Assembly: GCA_934149515.1 (NCBI GenBank)
Contig: CAKPFD010000001.1
Location: forward strand, 124,001 to 188,000
DNA length: 64,000 nucleotides
Source: an uncultured Bacilli bacterium
Lineage (GTDB): Bacteria; Bacillota_I; Bacilli_A; RF39; UBA660
Direction: 5' to 3'
The notes beneath the pieces are model-generated. The model made no database searches. It had not been told where the DNA came from and saw only the letters and a list, made by a program, of their open reading frames with translations. Numbering within the stretch: position 1 is the first letter of the stretch; each line of letters opens with the position of its first letter. Below are positions 58,344-64,000 of the stretch, piece after piece. Made by a program: the position numbers and the translations under genes.

Positions 58344-58662
58344 TACCTTGAAAACCTATCGTTACTTTATTAGTAAATTGTTTAACTAATCGTTTTTGAT
58401 TTTCTTCATAAAAAGTATGAAGTGTATCATCTGAAATGTTTTTCCATAACATATTATCTGGTAATACTAAACATAAAGGCAATAGTTGATTGTTTTCTAG
58501 TCGAATATTGGTTCCAGTAAAAACTTCTTCATATAAATTATTTGGAGCATGAACAAGAAATCGACAAACTCGTTGAAAAGTATTTTTCTCTTTTACAATA
58601 ATTAATTTTTGTTCTTGCTTATTTAACGCTTGAAAAGTAATATATAAATTTTTTACTTTCAT
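58327..58662 (-). CDS. Hypothetical protein, 111 residues
   Basis: A soluble protein I do not recognise. It starts MKVKNLYITFQALNKQEQKL and contains NTFQRVCRFLVHAPNNLYEE, with beta-strand-like stretches and a basic C-terminus (KRLVKQFTNKVTIGFQGKKE). It has a very good GAAAGGAGG ribosome-binding site and a plausible promoter on the minus strand (TTGTTA, 16 bases, GATAAT) in the short gap after rpsD, so expression is likely. It has no membrane span. Confidence 0.6.
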   Translation of the reverse strand: MKVKNLYITFQALNKQEQKLIIVKEKNTFQRVCRFLVHAPNNLYEEVFTGTNIRLENNQLLPLCLVLPDNMLWKNISDDTLHTFYEENQKRLVKQFTNKVTIGFQGKKEDM

Positions 58663-58709
58663 TTTTAATACCTCCTTTCATTAAATTATCTAACACTAAA
58701 AAATGGTAA

Positions 58710-58731
58710 CAAAAAAGAGCAAGCTGCTCTT
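58710..58731 (-). terminator. Terminator of rpsD
   Basis: On the minus strand AAGAGCA (58731-58725) pairs with TGCTCTT (58721-58715) around a three-base loop, followed by a T run. It overlaps the rpsD stop codon. Confidence 0.85.
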
Positions 58732-59332
58732 ATTTGTTATAGAATTCAACAATTAGTGATTCATTAATATCCATATTAAGTTCATTTCTTTCAGGATATC
58801 TTACATAAGTACCTTCTAACTTATTTTCATCAAAAGTAACATATTCAACACGCTTAGTAACTTTTGTAAGCGCTTCTTTAGCAGCTTTATGATCTTTAGA
58901 ATTTTCTCTAAGAGCAATAACACTACCTGGTTTAACACGATAAGAAGGAATATCTACCTTTTTACCATCTACCATAATATGTCCGTGATTAACAAGTTGT
59001 CTAGCACCACGACGCGTATTAGCAAATCCTAAACGATACACTAAATTATCAAGGCGAGATTCAAGTAAAATTAAGAAATTAGTACCATGAACACCTGCCA
59101 TTTTAGCAGCTTCATCAAATATCTTTCTAAATTGTTTTTCATTAAGACCATACATGAAACGTACTTTTTGTTTCTCTTTTAATTGAGTAGCATAATCACT
59201 AGGTTTACCTTTACGAGCTTGACCATGTTGACCAGGTCCATAAGGGCGTTTTACTAATTCTTTTCCAGTTTCAGAAATAGAAAAACCAACACGTCTAGCT
59301 TGTTTGTAACTAGGTCCAGTATAACGAGCCAT
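58730..59332 (-). CDS. rpsD: 30S ribosomal protein S4
   Basis: S4 nucleates 16S rRNA 5' domain assembly and, in Bacillus and E. coli, represses its own synthesis. I start at the Met of MARYTGPSYKQARRVGFSIS (59332), behind AAAGGAGAT, giving 200 residues. The S4 domain is NLVYRLGFANTRRGARQLVN then HGHIMVDGKKVDIPS. There is no zinc-type CxxC at the N-terminus, so this is the C- form. As in other Firmicutes the gene is detached from the alpha operon and has its own promoter and leader. Confidence 0.97.
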   Translation of the reverse strand: MARYTGPSYKQARRVGFSISETGKELVKRPYGPGQHGQARKGKPSDYATQLKEKQKVRFMYGLNEKQFRKIFDEAAKMAGVHGTNFLILLESRLDNLVYRLGFANTRRGARQLVNHGHIMVDGKKVDIPSYRVKPGSVIALRENSKDHKAAKEALTKVTKRVEYVTFDENKLEGTYVRYPERNELNMDINESLIVEFYNK

Positions 59333-59495
59333 TTTTATTATCTCCTTTCTTATTTTTGCATTCATCTTAAAAGCTTTCATCACTTAACTAGGGAGTTTTA
59401 TAGATGCTTTCCCATTCCAGCAAATAAAGTTACTAACATCTTTTCAAAAACACTTTAATTAAGGCAAAACTATTGCTGTTTCAAGATAATCTGCA
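59333..59495 (-). promoter_or_regulatory. rpsD leader RNA, probable S4 target
   Basis: The untranslated leader runs about 160 bases from the predicted start near 59495 to the rpsD ATG. Such long leaders before detached rpsD genes in Firmicutes are known targets of S4 autoregulation through an rRNA-mimicking fold. Parts with unusual composition for this AT-rich gap are GCTGGAATGGGAAAGC and GGAGTTTTATAG-type sequences. I could not build a convincing secondary structure by eye, so ligand assignment rests on position and length. Confidence 0.55.
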
Positions 59496-59501
59496 ACTAA
59501 T

Positions 59502-59530
59502 ATAATAGTATGAAAACCATTGTTTGTCAA
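59502..59530 (-). promoter_or_regulatory. Sigma-A promoter of rpsD
   Basis: On the minus strand TTGACA (59530-59525), a 17-base spacer and TATTAT (59507-59502). Confidence 0.85.
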
Positions 59531-59557
59531 GCAAAAGTGGCTATTTTCAAACCCCGC

Positions 59558-59950
59558 TTAATAAGTAATAGTACAAATAAATTGAATTGCAATAATAGCA
59601 AAAGTAACAAGTGCTAACCATAAACCAGCAGTATTAAACCCATTTTTCTTTGTTTTTCTTTCACTGCAAGCTAAACAAATACCAACAATTGCTAATATTA
59701 ACTGAATAAGAATAAGCCCAAAAGCATACCCAAAAACAGATTCGGACATACTAGCTTCCATTGCAAGTTCTTCAAAATCACTAAAAATACAAATCGCTAA
59801 AAAAGTACTGATAATTCCTAAAATCATACTAGCAATGCCTTTGCCATGTTTTTCTTTATTTTGAAAAAATTCAGGATGCAAAGCACATCCACAATGAATA
59901 CAAATAACTGCCTTTTCATCCACCTTTTCTCCACAATTAGAACAATACAT
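59558..59950 (-). CDS. Zinc-ribbon membrane protein
   Basis: A 130-residue protein with an N-terminal zinc ribbon (MYCSNCGEKV and CIHCGCAL, giving CxxC...CxxC) joined to three hydrophobic segments (about 40-55, 71-93 and 107-128). The arrangement of cytosolic zinc ribbon followed by DUF4190-type helices occurs in many small envelope proteins of Bacillota with unknown roles. It has its own consensus promoter and a TAGGAGGAG ribosome-binding site. No distinct hairpin terminator follows before the rpsD promoter. Confidence 0.8.
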   Translation of the reverse strand: MYCSNCGEKVDEKAVICIHCGCALHPEFFQNKEKHGKGIASMILGIISTFLAICIFSDFEELAMEASMSESVFGYAFGLILIQLILAIVGICLACSERKTKKNGFNTAGLWLALVTFAIIAIQFICTITY

Positions 59951-59971
59951 ATAAAACTCCTCCTATCAAAA

Positions 59972-60000
59972 ATTATACAATGCCAAATAAAAAATGACAA
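59972..60000 (-). promoter_or_regulatory. Sigma-A promoter of the zinc-ribbon gene
   Basis: On the minus strand TTGTCA (60000-59995), a 17-base spacer and a perfect TATAAT (59977-59972), about 20 bases before the start codon. Confidence 0.8.
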
Positions 60001-60073
60001 TTCTTTTTCCTATTCAAAAATAGTAGATAAATCCTTTGCTTTATGATATCATAATATAGTAGAGGTGAAGTTA

Positions 60074-61792
60074 ATGCCAGGGAAAAGTTTATATATTATA
60101 ACAGGTATTATAGTGGCCTTAATCATCATATTTTTAATCCTTGTTTTTGCAAAAAGAAAACAGAAAAAAAACTATATGATGATTTATGATAAACTAGAAC
60201 GAGAAAAAAACATGATCGGTAGTACGCCTGTTTTATTAGAATTATCAAAATTAGAACCAATTATCAAAAATGAAAAAATGGAAGAAAAGTATCAAAAGTG
60301 GCAAGATAAATTTACAAAAATTAAAGAAGAAGAATTGCCGAAAATTGATGATATGTTAATTGAATTAGATACTTTGATCGATAAAAAAGAATATAAAACT
60401 GCGAAATTTAGAATTGCTAAATGTGAAATGGAAGTTTATAAAGTAAAAGAACAAGCAGAAGACTTATTAAATCAAATTAAAGAAATCACATTAAGCGAAG
60501 AAAAATATCGAAGTATTATTACTAAATTAAAAACAAAATATCGCCATTTAAACAAAGAATATACGGAACATAAAAATTTATATGCTGAAATGGCAGAAGC
60601 TATTGAATTACAATTAGAAAATATTGAAAAACGCTTTTTAGAATTTGAAAAAGCCATGGATCAAAATGAATACAACGAAGTTGTTCATATCGTCAAAGCC
60701 CTAGATACCATGGTAGATCACATGTCTATTGTTATTGATGAAGTACCAGATTTAATGTTGATGTGTAAACAATTAATTCCAAAACGAATCAAAGAAATAG
60801 AGGATACTGCCAATAAAATGGAAGAACAAGGTTATCCTTTAGAATATTTAAACTTAGATTATAATTTAAAAGAATCTAAGAAAAATGTTGATATTATTCT
60901 AGATAGAATTAAAGTGTTAAATCTAGAAGATTGTATGTTTGAATTAAAAACAATACTAGATTATTTAGATAGTATATTTGTAGACTTTGAAAAAGAAAGA
61001 TTATCAAGAAAAGTTTTTGAAGAATCAAGCCGTGATTTTGCAAAAAAACTAAAAAAAATAGATAGATTAGTAACAGATGTGTATGAACAATTAGATGACA
61101 TAAAAAAAATGTATGATTTAAATGAAGAAGATGTAAAAATTATACATGAAGTAAACAAAGATCTAACGGTTATTAAAGATGATTATAAAAAAATTGTAGA
61201 AAAAGTGAAAACAAAAGCCACTCCATTTTCTTTAGTAAATAAAGAAATAGATGATTTATCAATTAGATTGAAACAAACAGAAACAACACTAGATATTGCT
61301 CTAAAATCATTAGGAAATATGTACGAAGATGAAGAACGAGCAAGAGAACAACTAAAAGAAATTGATACATTATTAAAAGAGTGTAAAGAACGAATGAGAC
61401 TTTATAAACTACCAATTATCAGTGATCATTATTTTGTAGAATTATCAGAAGCAAATGAAGCAATTGCTGAAGTAATAAAAGAATTATCAAGAAAACCAAT
61501 TGTTATTAAAACATTAAATACAAGAGTAGATACAGCAAGAGACCTAGTGTTAAAGCTATATCATACTACTTTATCTATGATAAGAAAAGCAAAATTAAGT
61601 GAAATAGCCATCGTCTATGGAAATCGATATCGAAGTCTTCATGAAGATATTGCAAAAGGTCTAGACAAAGCTAGCAACCTGTTTTTTAAAGGAGAATATG
61701 ATACCTCTTTAAAAATAAGTATAGAAACAATTAAGCTAGTAGATGAGAATTTTGAAAGAAAGATGTTGCTGTATGAAGAAAAGAATAAATAA
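60074..61792 (+). CDS. ezrA: Septation ring formation regulator EzrA
   Basis: EzrA regulates FtsZ ring placement and links the divisome to cell-wall synthesis in Gram-positive bacteria. The 572-residue product has an N-terminal transmembrane helix (residues 5-26, cytoplasmic bulk following) and spectrin-like coiled-coil repeats throughout, for example PKIDDMLIELDTLIDKKEYK, LLNQIKEITLSEEKYRS and the SEIAIVYGNRYRSLHEDIAK segment at the end, which is a family signature. Length matches the usual 560-575. I start at ATG 60074, shortly after AGAGGTGA; the GTG at 60065 lies within that site. It overlaps the downstream gene by 20 bases. Confidence 0.93.
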   Translation: MPGKSLYIITGIIVALIIIFLILVFAKRKQKKNYMMIYDKLEREKNMIGSTPVLLELSKLEPIIKNEKMEEKYQKWQDKFTKIKEEELPKIDDMLIELDTLIDKKEYKTAKFRIAKCEMEVYKVKEQAEDLLNQIKEITLSEEKYRSIITKLKTKYRHLNKEYTEHKNLYAEMAEAIELQLENIEKRFLEFEKAMDQNEYNEVVHIVKALDTMVDHMSIVIDEVPDLMLMCKQLIPKRIKEIEDTANKMEEQGYPLEYLNLDYNLKESKKNVDIILDRIKVLNLEDCMFELKTILDYLDSIFVDFEKERLSRKVFEESSRDFAKKLKKIDRLVTDVYEQLDDIKKMYDLNEEDVKIIHEVNKDLTVIKDDYKKIVEKVKTKATPFSLVNKEIDDLSIRLKQTETTLDIALKSLGNMYEDEERAREQLKEIDTLLKECKERMRLYKLPIISDHYFVELSEANEAIAEVIKELSRKPIVIKTLNTRVDTARDLVLKLYHTTLSMIRKAKLSEIAIVYGNRYRSLHEDIAKGLDKASNLFFKGEYDTSLKISIETIKLVDENFERKMLLYEEKNK

Positions 61793-62405
61793 AAAAGGAC
61801 ATAGTAATTATGAGTTTTTAATGGTTTCTATCATTTGCTTATTACTATCAACAATCATTTTAGTAATTGCCATTAAAAGTGGAGATGCTGAAAAATTTGA
61901 AGTTTTCCGTTATAATGCTAAAATTTTAGGATTAAATGCGATAACCTTAGAAGATGAATCCAGTTTAAATACAATTTATCTACAAGATATGGTAGATAAA
62001 GGATTGATCTCCTCTATTAAAAATCCATTTGGTGGAACAACCTTATGTAACCAAACAGAATCAAAAGTAGAGTTTACAACAGATGGTAAAAAGGTAACTC
62101 TTCAATGTGGTAATTACTTGATATACAAACAAAAATTAAGTGATAAAACTTACTCCATCTATCGAGTTAGTAACTGGTCAATTCAAAGAATGACAGAAGA
62201 TGATGATAGTAAAAAAGTATATAACATCAAAGAAAAAAATAAAACTATTTTTGAGGATAATTATGAAGAAGCCATGTTTGTTGCAAAAGTAAATAATTAT
62301 TATAATGAAGATTATAAAGATTTAACAGAAATAAAAAAAGCGCATAAAGTAACGACAAAAACGGTATATCGGCAACGTATCAAAGTAGGAGAAGTAAATG
62401 AATAA
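61773..62405 (+). CDS. Prepilin-like secreted/membrane protein
   Basis: A 210-residue protein with a type IV prepilin-like N-terminus: a short basic leader (MKKRINKKG) ending in Gly, then HSNYE with Glu at +5, then a hydrophobic helix (FLMVSIICLLLSTIILVIAI). That is the G-x4-E pattern cleaved by prepilin peptidases. The outer part has a strand-rich segment with two cysteines, ESKVEFTTDGKKVTLQCGNY and the Cys in TLCNQTE, which could form a disulphide. No pilus or peptidase gene is in the window. The start at ATG 61773 overlaps ezrA by 20 bases and has a weak ribosome-binding site, so translation may be coupled to ezrA. Confidence 0.65.
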   Translation: MKKRINKKGHSNYEFLMVSIICLLLSTIILVIAIKSGDAEKFEVFRYNAKILGLNAITLEDESSLNTIYLQDMVDKGLISSIKNPFGGTTLCNQTESKVEFTTDGKKVTLQCGNYLIYKQKLSDKTYSIYRVSNWSIQRMTEDDDSKKVYNIKEKNKTIFEDNYEEAMFVAKVNNYYNEDYKDLTEIKKAHKVTTKTVYRQRIKVGEVNE

Positions 62406-62425
62406 TACTTCTTTTTCTTTTTTTT
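62391..62425 (+). terminator. Terminator overlapping the end of the prepilin-like gene
   Basis: GAAGTA (62391-62396) pairs with TACTTC (62406-62411), with the stop codon in the loop, followed by a long T/C tract to about 62425. Confidence 0.75.
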
Positions 62426-62431
62426 AATACA

Positions 62432-62440
62432 TGTTATAAT
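62432..62440 (+). promoter_or_regulatory. Extended -10 promoter for the membrane protein pair
   Basis: TGTTATAAT at 62432-62440 is a TGnTATAAT element 30 bases before the next start codon; no clear -35 box lies in the T-rich terminator region upstream. Confidence 0.55.
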
Positions 62441-62470
62441 GAAATGGATGATGGAAGGAGGAATTTACAT

Positions 62471-63142
62471 ATGAAAAATCAAAAAGTAGAAAAAGATTGG
62501 TATGATAGCCCCAATATTATTACTTATATTATGATAGGATTATTAATTATCTTAATTATTTTATCCCAATCATTTGCTATCCAAAATCATTTGGCTGCAA
62601 CAGATATTTTACGTTCTATATTAAATCATAATAGCATTTATGCTCTAACACTTATCTATTTTATATTAATAAGAACGAAAGTTGGTAAACGATATTTTGA
62701 TTATTTGAATATAATTTTAGGACTTTTATATATATTAATGTCTATTGCTAGTGTCTTTACTATTTTTCAATCATTTGGTTTATCATCCCTTTTAGGACTT
62801 GCTATTAATGTTTTAATGACTATCTATTTCTTTTATTCTTTTATTTCTTGCACAGAAATCGGCAAAGAATTAAGATTAGAAAAAAGTCCAATTGCAGAAA
62901 TTAATAATAGCCAATATTTTTATTTATTAGTAAGCTTACTAACAATCAATTTAGTAGTAGATCTTATTGCAGCAACAAATTTTGATAGCGTTGTTTTATC
63001 ATTATTAGGTGTCATGTATGAATTATTATTTTCTAGATATATTTATCTTTATAAAGAATTCCATGAATCAAAAGAAAAAGTAATCACAAAAGAAGATACA
63101 AAAAAAGAAAAAACTTCCCAAAAAAAGGAGAGTAGTAAATAA
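62471..63142 (+). CDS. Multi-span membrane protein, unknown
   Basis: A 223-residue protein with about six hydrophobic helices between residues 20 and 190, a short polar N-terminus (MKNQKVEKDWYDSPNIITYI) and a highly charged Lys/Glu tail. I recognise no family. It starts at ATG 62471 behind GGAAGGAGGA; an in-frame ATG at 62444 precedes that site. Its stop overlaps the next start by one base, so the pair at 62471-63486 is one transcription unit. Confidence 0.65.
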   Translation: MKNQKVEKDWYDSPNIITYIMIGLLIILIILSQSFAIQNHLAATDILRSILNHNSIYALTLIYFILIRTKVGKRYFDYLNIILGLLYILMSIASVFTIFQSFGLSSLLGLAINVLMTIYFFYSFISCTEIGKELRLEKSPIAEINNSQYFYLLVSLLTINLVVDLIAATNFDSVVLSLLGVMYELLFSRYIYLYKEFHESKEKVITKEDTKKEKTSQKKESSK

Positions 63143-63486
63143 TGAAAGACTTGTTTGACGAAATAGAAAGTAGTAAAAAACAATTACCTAAGCTAAAAAA
63201 AATTAGTAAAGAAGTACAAAAACCAAGAAATTACAATTTTTATCAGCAACTTGCCTTTTGGTTATATGCCTTTTTATTTATTGTAGGAATTATATTAGGT
63301 AATGTTTTCCCAGCTTGTAGTGAAACATCTAACTTATTTTCAACTTGTACAAGAACAGAATACAATTTATCTTTAACATTAATGGTTTGGTTAATTAGTT
63401 TTGTCTTTTGTAGTACGATTTATGCAACAGGAGAAATTATTAAATTGTTACGTTCTATCAATGAAAAATTAGATCATAAAAACTAA
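63142..63486 (+). CDS. Small two-span membrane protein, unknown
   Basis: A 114-residue protein with a charged N-terminal half (KDLFDEIESSKKQLPKLKKI) and two hydrophobic helices (about 38-58 and 77-100) separated by an outside loop with two cysteines (PACSETSNLFSTCTRTEYN), which could form a disulphide. No family is recognised. It is coupled to the preceding membrane protein by a TAATG overlap. Confidence 0.65.
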   Translation: MKDLFDEIESSKKQLPKLKKISKEVQKPRNYNFYQQLAFWLYAFLFIVGIILGNVFPACSETSNLFSTCTRTEYNLSLTLMVWLISFVFCSTIYATGEIIKLLRSINEKLDHKN

Positions 63487-63502
63487 AAATAACAATAGAT
63501 TA

Positions 63503-63537
63503 TAATAGATGTGCACATTGTAGATCTATTATTTTTC
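63503..63537 (+). terminator. Terminator after the membrane protein pair
   Basis: TAATAGAT (63503-63510) pairs perfectly with ATCTATTA (63524-63531) around a 13-base loop that contains the palindrome GTGCAC, followed by a T-rich stretch. Confidence 0.75.
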
Positions 63538-63555
63538 TTTCACAATAGGAGGAAT

Positions 63556-64000
63556 ATGAAAAAGATATATAATAGTTTGTTAATTATTCTTATGTTAATA
63601 ATCGATAGCATCTATTTATATAATAGCATTGCAAATCAAAATGGGCATCGATTAGCAACGTATCTAGCTTTACCACTTGTTTTGCTATTGCCACTACTAT
63701 ATGAAAAAATAGTCAAAAAACCATTAAAAGATGAATTAAAAGTTATCTATTACAGTTTTATTTTTATTGCTGATGCACTAGGTTGTGTCGTTGGATTATA
63801 TGAAAAAATCGGTTGGTTTGATATATTTAGCCATTATCTATCTGGTGTTGTGACAGCTTGTGTGGGAATAATTATTTTAAATGATTGGAAAATAAAAGAA
63901 AAACCATTCCAAGTGATCATACTATGTTTAGCAATTACTTGTTTTGTTGCTGTATTTTGGGAAATATTTGAATTTTCAGTAGATAATATAGCTGGTATGA
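63556..64000 (+). CDS. DUF2238-like membrane protein, 3' end outside the window
   Basis: The open frame runs from ATG 63556, behind TAGGAGGA, to the window end (148 codons visible). It encodes a multi-span membrane protein with hydrophobic helices at about residues 5-22, 35-48, 65-80, 93-108 and 120-140. Conserved-looking residues are GLYEKIGWFDIFSHYLSGVV and FVAVFWEIFEFSVDN, the Asp/His and WE(I)xEF motifs that I associate with DUF2238 (YjdF-like) proteins. Function unknown; it is truncated by the window edge, not broken. Confidence 0.6.
   Translation, partial: MKKIYNSLLIILMLIIDSIYLYNSIANQNGHRLATYLALPLVLLLPLLYEKIVKKPLKDELKVIYYSFIFIADALGCVVGLYEKIGWFDIFSHYLSGVVTACVGIIILNDWKIKEKPFQVIILCLAITCFVAVFWEIFEFSVDNIAGM

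Noticed and set aside
1..64000. CRISPR arrays, insertion sequences, prophage genes, tRNA or rRNA genes
   Set aside because: I looked for direct repeats, transposase motifs, CCA-ended cloverleafs and rRNA signatures and saw none; short tRNA genes are the easiest to miss by eye.
1..64000. TGA read as Trp (mycoplasma code)
   Set aside because: TGA ends real genes such as uvrB at the ATGA overlap, and conserved Trp positions use TGG.

Overview
The window is a contiguous piece of an AT-rich bacterial chromosome (about one third G+C by eye) with very short intergenic gaps and purine-rich Shine-Dalgarno sites (AGGAGG, GAGGTGAT). TGA is used as a stop (for example uvrB, which ends in an ATGA overlap) and Trp is TGG, so this is not a mycoplasma-type genetic code. 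Gene content is typical of low-GC Bacillota: Spo0A, EzrA, Firmicutes-type L10 and S10 leaders, T-box leaders, zinc-type S14 and YtxH. Asn at the rifampicin-pocket position of RpoB and the compact layout suggest an uncultured, gut-type Bacilli lineage near the Mollicutes/Erysipelotrichales branch. That placement is inference; no rRNA gene is present.

Layout. 1-2.8 kb: uvrB and a radical SAM/SPASM protein. 2.8-15.2 kb: secE-nusG-rplK-rplA-rplJ-rplL, an HTH-metallophosphoesterase, an RsmC-like methyltransferase and rpoB-rpoC. Several regulatory RNA elements punctuate this stretch: two L1-type hairpins, an L10 leader with attenuator, and a promoter followed at once by a terminator ahead of the methyltransferase-rpoBC unit. 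15.2-26.8 kb: nucleotidase, a 54-residue membrane protein, glycolysis genes (gap, pgk, tpiA, gpmI) interleaved with a lipid flippase-like protein and a lipid glycosyltransferase, then spo0A, a DUF4143-type ATPase and a Y-family polymerase. 26.8-28.3 kb: a Cys-rich unknown and a Fic protein lacking its catalytic His. 28.3-42.5 kb: the merged S10-spc-alpha ribosomal superoperon from rpsJ to rplQ, without rpmD.

42.5-64 kb: TPR protein, phosphoesterase, a Leu T-box controlling a small membrane protein plus leuS, then a possible sporulation-linked cluster (helical protein and Cse60-like protein diverging from a 0A-box-like site, followed by a SpoVB/MurJ-type flippase). After these come FemX-like ligase, EEP hydrolase, a coiled-coil protein, trmB, an envelope-type cluster (lipoprotein, disordered protein, DUF948-like, YtxH), Tyr T-box and tyrS, an anchored beta-propeller protein with a degenerate histidine phosphatase, rpsD with its own leader, ezrA, a prepilin-like protein and several membrane proteins, the last cut by the window end.

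Most of the window is translation and transcription housekeeping. The less ordinary content is the set of RNA control elements, the sporulation-associated genes in a compact genome, two proteins with prepilin-like N-termini, and several enzymes with altered active-site residues (Fic, DUF4143 nuclease part, histidine phosphatase, LeuRS editing motif, adenylate kinase P-loop). All family assignments are from recognition of motifs, without database searches.
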